Below are positions 9,346 to 17,960 of a stretch of 64,000 nucleotides of DNA, one piece after another. Both the position numbers and the translations under genes were made by a program. The notes under the pieces are model-generated. The model ran no database searches. It saw only the letters and a list, made by a program, of their open reading frames with translations, and was not told the origin of the DNA. The DNA lies in the NCBI RefSeq assembly GCF_022558445.1, contig NZ_CP054699.1:452001-516000 (forward strand), given 5' to 3'. Within the stretch, counting starts at the first letter, position 1. Each line of letters opens with the position of its first letter. This DNA comes from Candidatus Contubernalis alkalaceticus. GTDB lineage: Bacteria > Bacillota > Dethiobacteria > SKNC01.

Positions 9346-11157
9346 ATGAAATCATTAGTAGCTGAAAAACCAATGGGAGCAAGTATTTTGGACCGGGAGA
9401 AACAGATGGTTGAGTTTCGGGTTTTTGCTTATGATAAAAAAGGAGTTAGCCTTTTAATAAAAAGCGGGGAAGAAGAACAGTTGGTTACTATGAAGCAGGA
9501 GGAACCCCACATTTACAGTACTGTGGTAGAAGGAAAAGGATTGGAGTTATTATACAAGTATCGGATTAAAGAGGAGGGGGATTTTCCTGATCCCTGCTCC
9601 CATTACCAGCCCCAGGGAATCCATGGTTTTTCTCAGGTGGTAGACCACGATACATATCAGTGGCAGGACGATCATTGGGAAGGGCTGGAACTGGAGGAAA
9701 TGATTATTTACGAAATGCATGTTGGCACCTTTACTCCAAAGGGCACCTTTAGGGCTGCGGTAGACCGTCTTGATTATCTTTTGGACTTGGGGATAAACAC
9801 GCTGGAGTTAATGCCGGTGGTTCAGACCCCGGGGAAGTGGAATTGGGGTTATGACGGAGCTAATTTTTTTAGTGTAAATAATAATTACGGGGACCCTGAT
9901 GATTTAAAATTCCTGGTGGACAGCTGTCATCAGAAGGGAATTTCTGTTCTGTTGGACGTTGTATACAACCATCTGGGCCCTGAGGGAAATTACCTGCCGG
10001 TGTATGGCCCTTATTTTACCGATAAATATGATACTCCCTGGGGCTCAGCAGTGAATTTTGACGATGAATACTGTAATAAAACTCGTCAAATGGTCCTGGA
10101 AAACCTGCGGCATTGGCTGGAGGTATATCGTTTCGACGGCCTCCGGCTGGATGCAGTAAATGCCATAAAAGATGAGAGTCTATTACATATTCTTCAGGAA
10201 ATCGCTTCTTTGACGAAGGATCTTTCCCAAAGGCTTGGGAGAAAAAAATGGGTGATTGCGGAGACGGACGAAAATGACGTAAAGGTAATCAACCCACCCC
10301 AAAATGGTGGTTACGGTATAGACGCCCAGTGGATGGATGACCTGCACCACACCATTCACACCATACTTACTGGAGAAGATAAAGGTTACTATATGGACTA
10401 TGGCAAAATCGAAGGCCTGGTCAAGTTATATAAGAATTATCTTTATACCGGAGAGTATTCTCATTTTTGGGGTAGAGACCGGGGAACTGATGCTCATATA
10501 AACCCGGGCAGGCAGTTTGTGGTAGCACTTCAGACCCACGACCAGGTGGGTAACCGGGCTAAAGGGGAGCGTCTATCATCTCTAGTAGATTATAACTATG
10601 TAAAGACAGCGGCCGGATTGATTTTCTTTTCCCCTTACGTCCCTCTAATATTTATGGGGGAGGAGTATGCCGAAAAAAATCCATTCTTGTTCTTCACAGA
10701 TTTTGAAGATTCCCAGTTGAAGGAGGCTGTATCCCAGGGAAGAAGAAAGGAATTTGAAAAGTTTGGGTGGGAGGATATATCAGATCCCGAAGAAGACGAT
10801 ACTTTCTATCGATCTCGCTTAACCCCCCCAGAAAAATGGAATCAGCAGAACCGGTGGATGTTCAATTTCTACCGGGATCTAATTAATTTAAGGAAAACAA
10901 ATTTTGTTCTGAAAGCCCTGGATAAAACGAATCTTACGGTAAGTGTACAAAGAGAAACCCGGGTGGTAGAAATTCTCCGCCAAAGAGGAGGAAAAAAGCT
11001 GGTTGGCCTGTTTAACCTGGGGAAAAATGATACCTACCATCACCACACCGGGAAATGTCTTTTGAGCTCAGAATGGAAATTATACGGCGGTGCTCAGCAG
11101 GAGGGTGAAGGCAGCAGCCGCCTTTTAAAGGGAAGCATGGTTATACTGGAGCTGTAA
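9346..11157 (+). CDS. treZ: Malto-oligosyltrehalose trehalohydrolase (TreZ-like, GH13)
   Basis: A 603-residue GH13 enzyme. An N-terminal E-set (CBM48-like) domain, with PDPCSHYQPQGIHG, is followed by the TIM barrel with catalytic D269 (GLRLDAVNA), E306 (AETDEND) and D399 (THDQVGNRAKGERLS). The segment YGPYFTDKYDTPWG and the tail FMGEEYAEKNPFLFFTDF are characteristic of TreZ rather than GlgB. TreZ releases trehalose from the reducing end of maltooligosyl-trehalose. The ATG at 9346 follows AAGAAGGAGA; the frame extends about 42 codons further upstream without a ribosome site. Its usual partner TreY is not in this window. The gene ends in a terminator that overlaps the convergent GH57 gene. Confidence 0.88.
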   Translation: MKSLVAEKPMGASILDREKQMVEFRVFAYDKKGVSLLIKSGEEEQLVTMKQEEPHIYSTVVEGKGLELLYKYRIKEEGDFPDPCSHYQPQGIHGFSQVVDHDTYQWQDDHWEGLELEEMIIYEMHVGTFTPKGTFRAAVDRLDYLLDLGINTLELMPVVQTPGKWNWGYDGANFFSVNNNYGDPDDLKFLVDSCHQKGISVLLDVVYNHLGPEGNYLPVYGPYFTDKYDTPWGSAVNFDDEYCNKTRQMVLENLRHWLEVYRFDGLRLDAVNAIKDESLLHILQEIASLTKDLSQRLGRKKWVIAETDENDVKVINPPQNGGYGIDAQWMDDLHHTIHTILTGEDKGYYMDYGKIEGLVKLYKNYLYTGEYSHFWGRDRGTDAHINPGRQFVVALQTHDQVGNRAKGERLSSLVDYNYVKTAAGLIFFSPYVPLIFMGEEYAEKNPFLFFTDFEDSQLKEAVSQGRRKEFEKFGWEDISDPEEDDTFYRSRLTPPEKWNQQNRWMFNFYRDLINLRKTNFVLKALDKTNLTVSVQRETRVVEILRQRGGKKLVGLFNLGKNDTYHHHTGKCLLSSEWKLYGGAQQEGEGSSRLLKGSMVILEL

Positions 11158-13081
11158 TAAGCTCCTTTTTTTTGGAAAAATATCGGTCAATCTCTTGCGT
11201 GGACATATGATCAACCCTTTCCATCATTTTTGGAAAAGAGGGGGGATAGAGGTTGTAAAGATAGTAATACATATGATCTACCATAAACTCTACATCAGGC
11301 ACCTCCGACCAAATCTTTTGAATATAATCAGTAGACATAAACACTGCTTGAGAATATTCCTGCAGCAGGGTCAGGGTTTCCTCCGTTTCGGATAGGAAAT
11401 CCGTATCCTTTTTATTTACTTCATATAGTTCAACTATTTTTCTCACAGCTTTTTCTTTCCATTGGAAAACGGATTCAATGGGGGTATAAGCTCTTTTTAA
11501 ATCTATACCTTTTTGGGCTGTCATCTGTTCTAAACCGAATTTTAGGTAGTTTATCCGTCCATCTATAATGGTGTCCAGTATTTCCAACAGCCCTACAAAA
11601 TTTTTCAAGTTTATGGCCTCTGGCCTTCGGTTCAGTACCAGCTCTGGTGGATGTTTTTTCAGTTTTTCAAGAAGTTCGGAACAGATTAAATATCCTTTCA
11701 GGCATGAGAGTTTTTGTCTGCCTTCGGTGGGCCGCCAACCCCAGTTGCAGGCCCTCTTCATAATTCGGTGATACAATACAGTCTTAACCTCTATATTGTC
11801 CCGGAAGACCAGTTCCCGTTCCATGTGGTTCATCCAGGCGCCGTGAATAGGCAGGTGGATATTCACATTGAAATTCTTCAAAAGTATGTCAAATATTTGG
11901 CAGTAGTACTTACCATATTCCCAGAAAGCATGGGGATACTGATACAGTCCTGTTTTGTCCCGGTCATATCTGTCTACCCCGGTTACCCCAATGGGTGGAT
12001 AGTGACCGTCTACTCTTAACACCAGCCTGATTTCCGGAGCCCAGTTTATGTCATAAAACTTAACCTCCGGAAGGTTTTTAATGCCTGTTGGCTTCAGCAC
12101 ATTATCTATATATTGGTCAGGGGTAACAAATTTGATATTAAAGCGCTGGGATTCCTCCTGCAGCAGCTCTTTCCAGGCTTTTTCCATTATTTCCAGGGCT
12201 ATATCCCCGAAATCCATCAGTTCCAGGTCTTGAATGTACACAAGAACTCCGTTAGGGGGGGAGTTTTCCATTTCCTTCCTGAGCACCGATTTGTACAGCT
12301 CCACCCCATCTTTCATATCAATAGGAAATTGTTCCTGCTGGTCAGAAAAGTATTCCTCTTTAAATACTGCATAGTCACCCAGCATGTATCCCTGGTTTTT
12401 TACTTTATCTCTTTTCATTTTAGTAATGGGACGCCAGATTTCTTGGGATATAGGGAAATTTCGGGGGAAAGCCAGCAGATTTTTAGTCTCCGTACGAAGC
12501 AGGAAGGGCAGGTATTGGTGGTCTCCGTCTCCCTCCAGGGAAAAAGGCACTTTTCCCTCCTCCAGGTGCGGAAAGATGACATAGTCTATATTTGCTTTGG
12601 AAATACCTGCCAGCTTATGATGGGTTAGGGAAGCTTCACTGGGGAAGAGTCCTTTGTATTTGGGATAAGGAACTCCCATAAAGTCGTGGAGGTACTGCAT
12701 GTTCCACACAGTTTCCTGGGTTATTTCCTCTTCTTCCATCAGGGAAACATGGGTATGATGGGCATGGCCGTACAGGGGGTACAGCCTGCCTCGGCGGTAG
12801 TCCTCCTGCATCATTTTAAAGGTCTCTGGGATTACTTCTTTAATCTGGTGCAAAAGCTCGTTGGTATATTCTACGCAGAGGGGTGCCTCCAATCGGTCTC
12901 CGAACTTACTGCACATGGCATAAATATCCCGCCCCTCCTTTTTTCTTTTTTTAATGTAATTTTCATCCTGAAAGGTGTCCTTCATGGGATTGCCCTCCTC
13001 CAGGGGGGAGAGCAGCATTTTTGGAAGATCCCACAGCAGCTCATGGGCGTGAAAAGCCAGGATTACATAAATATTTTTCAT
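11141..13081 (-). CDS. GH57-family glycoside hydrolase
   Basis: A 646-residue protein with a GH57-type (beta/alpha)7 barrel. Visible family landmarks are the N-terminal His pair FHAHE (H11, H13), a second His cluster HAHHTH, GLFPSEAS with a Glu in the place of the GH57 nucleophile, and IQDLELMDFG with the likely acid/base Asp. GH57 contains alpha-amylases, branching enzymes and 4-alpha-glucanotransferases; I cannot say which this is. There is no signal peptide, so it acts inside the cell, probably on glycogen or maltodextrin. Its 3' end overlaps treZ by 17 bases. The upstream GH13 gene on the same strand is separated by about 180 bases holding a hairpin. Confidence 0.8.
   Translation of the reverse strand: MKNIYVILAFHAHELLWDLPKMLLSPLEEGNPMKDTFQDENYIKKRKKEGRDIYAMCSKFGDRLEAPLCVEYTNELLHQIKEVIPETFKMMQEDYRRGRLYPLYGHAHHTHVSLMEEEEITQETVWNMQYLHDFMGVPYPKYKGLFPSEASLTHHKLAGISKANIDYVIFPHLEEGKVPFSLEGDGDHQYLPFLLRTETKNLLAFPRNFPISQEIWRPITKMKRDKVKNQGYMLGDYAVFKEEYFSDQQEQFPIDMKDGVELYKSVLRKEMENSPPNGVLVYIQDLELMDFGDIALEIMEKAWKELLQEESQRFNIKFVTPDQYIDNVLKPTGIKNLPEVKFYDINWAPEIRLVLRVDGHYPPIGVTGVDRYDRDKTGLYQYPHAFWEYGKYYCQIFDILLKNFNVNIHLPIHGAWMNHMERELVFRDNIEVKTVLYHRIMKRACNWGWRPTEGRQKLSCLKGYLICSELLEKLKKHPPELVLNRRPEAINLKNFVGLLEILDTIIDGRINYLKFGLEQMTAQKGIDLKRAYTPIESVFQWKEKAVRKIVELYEVNKKDTDFLSETEETLTLLQEYSQAVFMSTDYIQKIWSEVPDVEFMVDHMYYYLYNLYPPSFPKMMERVDHMSTQEIDRYFSKKKELITAPV
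11148..11173 (+). terminator. Terminator of treZ, embedded in the convergent gene end
   Basis: GGAGCT (11148-11153), a six-base loop, AGCTCC (11160-11165), then eight T residues. The 5' arm begins inside the last treZ codons and the whole hairpin spans the two convergent gene ends. Confidence 0.8.
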
Positions 13082-13128
13082 AATATATTTAACCTCTTTC
13101 TTTGTTTAATCTTTTTTTTTAGGGTATA

Positions 13129-13162
13129 AAACCCCCACCTCTAAGGGTTAGCGTAGGTGGGG
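13129..13162 (-). terminator. Terminator-like hairpin between the GH13 and GH57 genes
   Basis: On the minus strand CCCCACCT (13162-13155), a 14-base loop, AGGTGGGG (13140-13133), then G and a run of four T. It lies about 100 bases after the GH13 stop and before the GH57 start. Confidence 0.55.
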
Positions 13163-13205
13163 CTTAAAATCTGGTGGAGTTGAGTCTCCACTTGATTCCC
13201 CGATG
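13130..13205 (-). repeat. Possible IS200/IS605-type right-end relic
   Basis: Read on the minus strand this block has GAATC followed by a perfect 6-bp hairpin GTGGAG/CTCCAC (13174-13191) and then an 8-bp hairpin CCCCACCT/AGGTGGGG (13133-13162). As I recall, this arrangement resembles the right end of IS605-family elements next to a tnpB gene, where the guide RNA scaffold ends. No tnpA or tnpB is nearby. The second hairpin is followed by four T residues on the minus strand, so the block may now simply be a terminator of the GH13 gene. The mobile-element reading is inference. Confidence 0.35.
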
Positions 13206-13263
13206 TTAAAGCTTGCTAAAAAAAGTTCATTATAACTTTCCAGGGGCTTATCAGGGTTGGGTT

Positions 13264-15507
13264 TTATTCACCAGGTTCATATTTATAAATAAACCCACTA
13301 TAAGGGGGAAGGAGGAAATGTTTAAAGGTGCCACCTTCAGCATGGATACTGTTCCAGGGGTTATTTTTTTCTTCGCTGTTCATGGGTATCACCCTTTGTA
13401 TATCCGCCAGCTTATACCAACATCCTTCTTTGTCTAAATTTAAATCCACCGGCACCTCATGATCTTCGAAGTTCATCATTACTGCTATATTTTCCGTAGT
13501 TCGGCCGTTAGACTCTGCTTTCCAGCCGATCACTCTTTTTCCTCCCCCTTTGTTTTTCTTCATCCAAGGACCTAACATCCAGGAGAAAGCGCCCTCTTCT
13601 ATTGGGTTATATCCGCATAGTCGTAAAGCCTCATGATGTCTTCTAAGCTTAATTAAGTCTTGGGTCCATAGAAAAAACTGGTTTATGTTTTTAGATTTTT
13701 TTACCCAATTAATGTCTATACGGTTTCTTTCCCTCTCGATTCCATACTCCTGACCCATGTAAATCATAGGCTGCCCCAGAGCTAACATGGTAGCCATTAG
13801 TCCCAGCCGGGCCTTCCGGTTCTTCAGGTCCGGGCATTTTAGGTGTTCTCCTCCGGTGGCCACTTCATACTGGACGCTGTTTTCATCATGACTTTCGCAG
13901 TAGTTTATGGTATTGTTGGTATGGGCAGCATAGGCGTCTTTGCTGAAGTAAAACATACTGCCCAAGTTTTCCGGACTATTGTCCACTCCTTCGAATTCTC
14001 CTTCCCTGAGGAGAGCTTTTATTTTATCATGAAATATATCTGACCACTGGGCGTAACCGTTGTACCCCTCCAGGTTTAGATCCTCCTCGTTGGGTAGGTT
14101 TTCGGCGATGAGGATGGCATTTTTTTTGAACCCTTTATCTTTTATCTCATGGGCAATACGGTGCAGCAGCTTGTGATCTAAAAAGTAACTGTGGGTGGCG
14201 TCAAAACGAAAGCCGTCAATATGATATTCTTTAAGGAACAGCTTACATGCATCAATAAGCATATTGTCTACCTCATCCTTACCGGTGGCCACTTTATTGC
14301 CCCACATGGTCTCTCCGGAAAAGTAAAACCCGCCATCGGTGGAACCATCATCTACCAAATTCCAAAGGGGGTTAAAATCGTTGGAGGTATGATTAAACAC
14401 TTTGTCTACGATGACCGCCAGCCCATGGTTATGAGCAGTGTCCACCATTTCTCGGAAATCCTCCGGTGTGCCGAAATCTTTCTCCAGCGCCATAAATGTA
14501 CAGGGCTCATAGCCCATCCCCCCTTTTCTGGGTACCTCAGCTACCGGCATCAAAGCGATGGCCGTGATTCCCAGGTTGTTGAAATATCCCTTTAATATGC
14601 GGTGGGTGACACCTTTGAAGGTCCCTTGATATTCTTCGGGGATATCGGGGTCATTGTCGGTAAAGCCATATACATTCAATTCATAAAGAATTAAATCCTT
14701 TATCGCAGGAGTTTTCCAGTTGTAGTCGGACCAGCCAAACCGGGTTGGGTTTACCACCTGGGAGTTTTTAAACCTGTAATTGTCGCTGTATACTCTGGTA
14801 TAAGGGTCGGAGACAAATCTTTCTGTTTCCACGGCCCCACCCTGAATAAAAAATTTATATTCTAACATTTCAGGGTTAAAATAATAACTGCGGGGCTTGA
14901 TGCGAATTAACCATATATTTGGCTGGTAATAATATCCTCGGTATAGTTTCATTTCTAAAAATTTTTCCTTTTGGGGCTGGGGAATTCCTGGACACTGCCA
15001 GTTGTTCATACTGCCGGTTAAGTACACCCTGGCTGCCCGGGGATGGAAAAAGCCGAACAATATGGAACCATCTTTTAATATATTGGCCCCCAAAAGAGAG
15101 GGGATTTCTAGACCCGAAACATCTGTATGGGGCAGATAAAAATTTTCCTGGGGAACCAGGTGTTGAATTTTGCTGTAGTATTGTTTTGTGGTGCCTACGG
15201 GAGCTGCCGGAAGCACATTGTAAATATTATGTCTGTCGGACATAGCCCAAATCTCTTCTCCCAAATCCCGCTGGTAGTAACGGTTCAGTTTTTCATCTTC
15301 CCAAATGGTTTTCTTTTTTCCATGGTCTTTAAATTTAAAGTGAAATCTGCTCCGCCGATGGTAAAAATCATAAAACACCCCATAGTTGTCTTTTCCCGCC
15401 GGGGTTATTTCTTTTTCCAGGCTGGTCCCGTCGCTGACCCAAACCCAAAGCCGGGGGTCTAAAAAGTTATTTTTATTGTCATAGTGGATTCTAATCTTGT
15501 GTAACAT
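13264..15507 (-). CDS. Large GH13 alpha-glucan enzyme with CBM41/CBM48-like N-terminus
   Basis: A 747-residue protein. Residues 1-110 look like a pullulanase-type CBM41 domain (LWVWVSDGTS), residues 140-260 like an E-set/CBM48 domain, and residues 270-680 form the GH13 barrel. The catalytic triad is D436 (FRFDATHSYFLD), E469 (AENLPNEED) and D541 (ESHDENSVQ). The C-terminal part is a beta domain. It lacks a signal peptide. Members of this kind are annotated as alpha-amylase, branching enzyme or pullulanase; the substrate cannot be fixed by eye, though the YNGYAQWSDIFHD segment resembles branching enzymes. RBS AAAGGAGG sits before the ATG. It heads a minus-strand pair with the GH57 gene. Confidence 0.82.
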   Translation of the reverse strand: MLHKIRIHYDNKNNFLDPRLWVWVSDGTSLEKEITPAGKDNYGVFYDFYHRRSRFHFKFKDHGKKKTIWEDEKLNRYYQRDLGEEIWAMSDRHNIYNVLPAAPVGTTKQYYSKIQHLVPQENFYLPHTDVSGLEIPSLLGANILKDGSILFGFFHPRAARVYLTGSMNNWQCPGIPQPQKEKFLEMKLYRGYYYQPNIWLIRIKPRSYYFNPEMLEYKFFIQGGAVETERFVSDPYTRVYSDNYRFKNSQVVNPTRFGWSDYNWKTPAIKDLILYELNVYGFTDNDPDIPEEYQGTFKGVTHRILKGYFNNLGITAIALMPVAEVPRKGGMGYEPCTFMALEKDFGTPEDFREMVDTAHNHGLAVIVDKVFNHTSNDFNPLWNLVDDGSTDGGFYFSGETMWGNKVATGKDEVDNMLIDACKLFLKEYHIDGFRFDATHSYFLDHKLLHRIAHEIKDKGFKKNAILIAENLPNEEDLNLEGYNGYAQWSDIFHDKIKALLREGEFEGVDNSPENLGSMFYFSKDAYAAHTNNTINYCESHDENSVQYEVATGGEHLKCPDLKNRKARLGLMATMLALGQPMIYMGQEYGIERERNRIDINWVKKSKNINQFFLWTQDLIKLRRHHEALRLCGYNPIEEGAFSWMLGPWMKKNKGGGKRVIGWKAESNGRTTENIAVMMNFEDHEVPVDLNLDKEGCWYKLADIQRVIPMNSEEKNNPWNSIHAEGGTFKHFLLPPYSGFIYKYEPGE

Positions 15508-15715
15508 GAAAAACCTCCTTTAAACGGCATATGAATAGTTTCTGCAATTTTGTTGTTTTTTATAAAAAATAAGGTTATAAATAAATAGTAATACTGTTTA
15601 GCCTAAATCTAAAAAACAACTCATTAATATTTTTATTGAAGTTTAAGAAGGGAAAGGGCAAAAAAAGTTGAAATATTTGCTATTGAGTAAGAGAAGAAGG
15701 AATACCAGGTAATTT

Positions 15716-15744
15716 TTGAGAAAAAATAATAATGGTTGTATATA
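15716..15744 (+). promoter_or_regulatory. SigA-type promoter for the purC-like gene
   Basis: TTGAGA (15716-15721), 17 bases, TATATA (15739-15744), giving a leader of about 65 bases. The leader has a small hairpin GACCT/AGGTC at about 15772-15783. I could not match it to a known riboswitch class. The rest of the 309-base divergent gap (15508-15816) shows nothing else I can name. Confidence 0.5.
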
Positions 15745-15816
15745 AAATTCTCAAAGGGAACGTAAGGATCAGACCTTTAGGTCGGTAACCTGGATAAAAA
15801 AGGGAGGAATTTTAGA

Positions 15817-16845
15817 ATGGGTAGTGTTAAAGATTTAAAAATCTTAGAGGGACCAACAAAAGAACGGCCCGGTCGCGGGAGGTTTGTTTTTTCGGACCGT
15901 TATTCCGTATTCGACTGGGGAGAAATGCCGGACTTGATTGATCATAAAGGAGCGGCCATTGCTCTATTGGGTGCCTATTTTTTTGAGAAGCTGGAGGAGA
16001 TGGGGATTCCCACTCATTATATAGGCCTGGTGGAAGAAGATCGAGCGAATAAAATTTCCCATATAAAAAGTCCTGTGAACACCATGGAGGTAAAAATGCT
16101 CCAGGTAATTAAACCTGAATTAGAGGGGAATCGGTATAATTACGCTAGATACCAGGAGGAAAAGGGAGGCTTTTTAATTCCTCTGGAGGTAATTTACAGA
16201 AATTCTCTGCCGCCGGGGTCCAGCGTTTTTAAACGTCTGCAAACCGGGGAAGCAAAACCTGAGGACCTGGGCCTGTCGGAGATGCCTGTCCCTAATCAGA
16301 AGATGGAAATTCCCATTCTCGATGTTTCTACGAAATTAGAGATAACGGATCGTTATATGACCTGGGGGGAGGCCCGGGAGATTTCCGGATTAAGCCTGGT
16401 GGAAATAAATGATCTAAAGGAAATGGCAAATACCGTAAATAAGCTTATCTCTAGTGAATTTGCAAAAATTGGCCTGGTTAACGAGGACGGCAAGATAGAA
16501 GTGGGTTTTGATCACAGCAGGGGCTTGATGCTGGTGGATGTTTTGGGTACTTTAGATGAATGCCGGTTCACTTTTGAGGACCTTCCCGTGAGCAAAGAGA
16601 TCCTGCGGATATACTACCGCAACTCTCCGTGGCATCTGGCAGCAGAGGAGGCCAAGGCCAAGGACAGGCAGCGATGGAAGGAAATTTGTCCGCTGGCTCC
16701 GGAACCACTGCCCCTCCGGCTAAAAGAATTAGTCTCACAGATTTACTGTGCCTGTACCAATGAAATCACCCGGACAAATTGGTTTACAGATACACCTCCA
16801 ATAAATGAGGTTATGGCAGAGATAAAAGATTTCTTAAAAGAATAA
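15817..16845 (+). CDS. purC: Divergent SAICAR synthetase-like protein (PurC family)
   Basis: A 342-residue protein of the PurC fold, longer than the usual 235 to 300. Family landmarks: a degenerate N-terminal Lys loop (ILEGPTKERPG), TDR-like SDRYSVFDWGEMP, EKLEEMGIPTHYI, PLEVIYRNSLPPGS and GLMLVDVLGTLDECRF. PurC joins aspartate to CAIR in purine synthesis. Several canonical stretches are altered, for example the C-terminal DEltPDsSR motif reads DECRFTFEDLP. No other purine gene is near. It may be a genuine but divergent PurC or a relative acting on another carboxylate. The ATG follows GGGAGGAA. A nitroreductase gene follows 20 bases later. Confidence 0.72.
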   Translation: MGSVKDLKILEGPTKERPGRGRFVFSDRYSVFDWGEMPDLIDHKGAAIALLGAYFFEKLEEMGIPTHYIGLVEEDRANKISHIKSPVNTMEVKMLQVIKPELEGNRYNYARYQEEKGGFLIPLEVIYRNSLPPGSSVFKRLQTGEAKPEDLGLSEMPVPNQKMEIPILDVSTKLEITDRYMTWGEAREISGLSLVEINDLKEMANTVNKLISSEFAKIGLVNEDGKIEVGFDHSRGLMLVDVLGTLDECRFTFEDLPVSKEILRIYYRNSPWHLAAEEAKAKDRQRWKEICPLAPEPLPLRLKELVSQIYCACTNEITRTNWFTDTPPINEVMAEIKDFLKE

Positions 16846-16867
16846 ATGAAAAAATGAGGTGATGATT

Positions 16868-17359
16868 ATGTTAGAGAAGATTAAATCCCGGAGAAGTATT
16901 AGGAATTTTCAAAGCTCCCCGGTAGAAGAGGAAAAAATATTACAATTAATTGATTGTGCCCGTTTGGCTCCTTCGGCCCGGAATGTGCAGCCCTGGAAGT
17001 TCATAGTAGTGACAGATAAAGAAACCCGGGATATTCTTTCTCAAATGTTGGATACCGCTCGTTTTGTCTCGGGAGCCCCTCTTTGCATTGCCGTTTTCTG
17101 TCAGGGCACCAAATACTACCTTGAGGATGGATGCGCGGCTACAATGAACATTCTTCTGGCTTCAGAGGCCATGGGCCTGGGTGCCTGCTGGATTGCTGGG
17201 GATAAAAAGGCCTATGGGCCTGCAGTTCAAAAGCTTCTAGGGGTACCTGAAGGTTTTAAATTGGTATCTCTAATCGCTGTAGGATATCCGGTGGAGTTAC
17301 CAGGGACAAAAAGTAAAAAGACCCTGGAGGAGGTCATCTGCCGGGAACGTTTTCAATAA
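16868..17359 (+). CDS. Nitroreductase-family flavoprotein
   Basis: A 163-residue FMN-binding nitroreductase-fold protein with the N-terminal RRSIRNFQ loop, SARNVQPWKF for FMN contact, and GLGACWIAG near residue 115. These enzymes transfer hydride from NAD(P)H to nitro compounds, quinones or flavins; substrate is not predictable. I use ATG 16868 since GAGGTGAT lies seven bases before it, rather than the in-frame GTG and ATG just upstream. Slightly shorter than the typical 180 to 220 residues, fitting the compact clostridial type. It is probably cotranscribed with the purC-like gene and followed by a terminator about 150 bases downstream. Confidence 0.88.
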   Translation: MLEKIKSRRSIRNFQSSPVEEEKILQLIDCARLAPSARNVQPWKFIVVTDKETRDILSQMLDTARFVSGAPLCIAVFCQGTKYYLEDGCAATMNILLASEAMGLGACWIAGDKKAYGPAVQKLLGVPEGFKLVSLIAVGYPVELPGTKSKKTLEEVICRERFQ

Positions 17360-17509
17360 CTAATATAAAGCCAGCTTTTCTTTCACGGTAATTCTTGAAG
17401 TTTTTAGATTGTAGTGTAGAAGTTAACAAATTGTATGTGAAATAATTATCTTTTGCTCAAACTATTTTTAAAATATAAATAGAAAAATAGAAATTAGCCA
17501 TTTTAATAC

Positions 17510-17537
17510 AAAAAGTCCCCTTGACAAGGGGCTTTTT
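17510..17537 (+). terminator. Bidirectional terminator-like hairpin
   Basis: AAAAAG-CCCCTT and AAGGGGCTTTTT arms with a three-base loop and one bulged T. The A and T flanks allow termination in either direction. Confidence 0.75.
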
Positions 17538-17960
17538 GTATTAAAAATAAATGATTTCGGTATTTTTTCGCACCTGGGGTTTATCCATTAAGAACAAAGC
17601 CGAAGCATGATCGGAAATGTTTGCCACCAGTAGAGTAAGTGTATGATAAAAGTGCTGCAGTTAGTTTACTAACATGGAAGGATTAAATATTGAAGCTTTG
17701 ATAATATTTATGTCAGCCAAAAAACCTGAAAAATAAAGCATACAAGAGGAAAGGTTACGTTTTTATAATAATAAAGGATATAAATCAGTTTATACAGAAG
17801 TATATATAAGTATAAAAGTATAAAATGGAAATTTAAAAATATGCATCCAAGAAAAACAAAAAAGAATAGCTTAAAAGTCTATTTTCATATGAAAAAGGTG
17901 GGAAGAAAGAAGTTAAACCGCAAACCAAACTTCTGAAAAAATAAAAAGGAGATGATCAAT
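17538..17960 (+). other. AT-rich leader upstream of AOR; nothing recognised
   Basis: About 420 bases without a credible gene. A 20-codon ORF at 17674-17736 has no ribosome site. I looked for a molybdenum or tungsten cofactor riboswitch pattern and did not find one I could support. The AOR promoter must lie here but no clear -35/-10 pair stands out in the A-rich sequence. Confidence 0.4.

Noticed and set aside
9346-11157. Reading the GH13 gene as a glycogen branching enzyme (glgB)
   Set aside because: The YGPYFTDKYDTPWG and PDPCSHYQPQGIHG motifs and the trailing FMGEEYAEKNPF segment fit TreZ, not GlgB.
12113-12628. 171-codon ORF antisense to the GH57 gene
   Set aside because: It has no ribosome site or recognisable motif and lies entirely opposite a well-supported gene.
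15745-15816. Possible PRPP, ppGpp or purine riboswitch upstream of the purC-like gene
   Set aside because: Only a small GACCT/AGGTC hairpin is present. None of the conserved cores of those classes can be found in about 65 bases.
17674-17736. 20-codon ORF upstream of AOR
   Set aside because: No ribosome binding site, no hydrophobic or other pattern, and length is within chance in AT-rich DNA.
17538-17960. Molybdenum/tungsten cofactor riboswitch upstream of AOR
   Set aside because: No matching helices or conserved loops are visible; sequence is AT-rich and unstructured to the eye.
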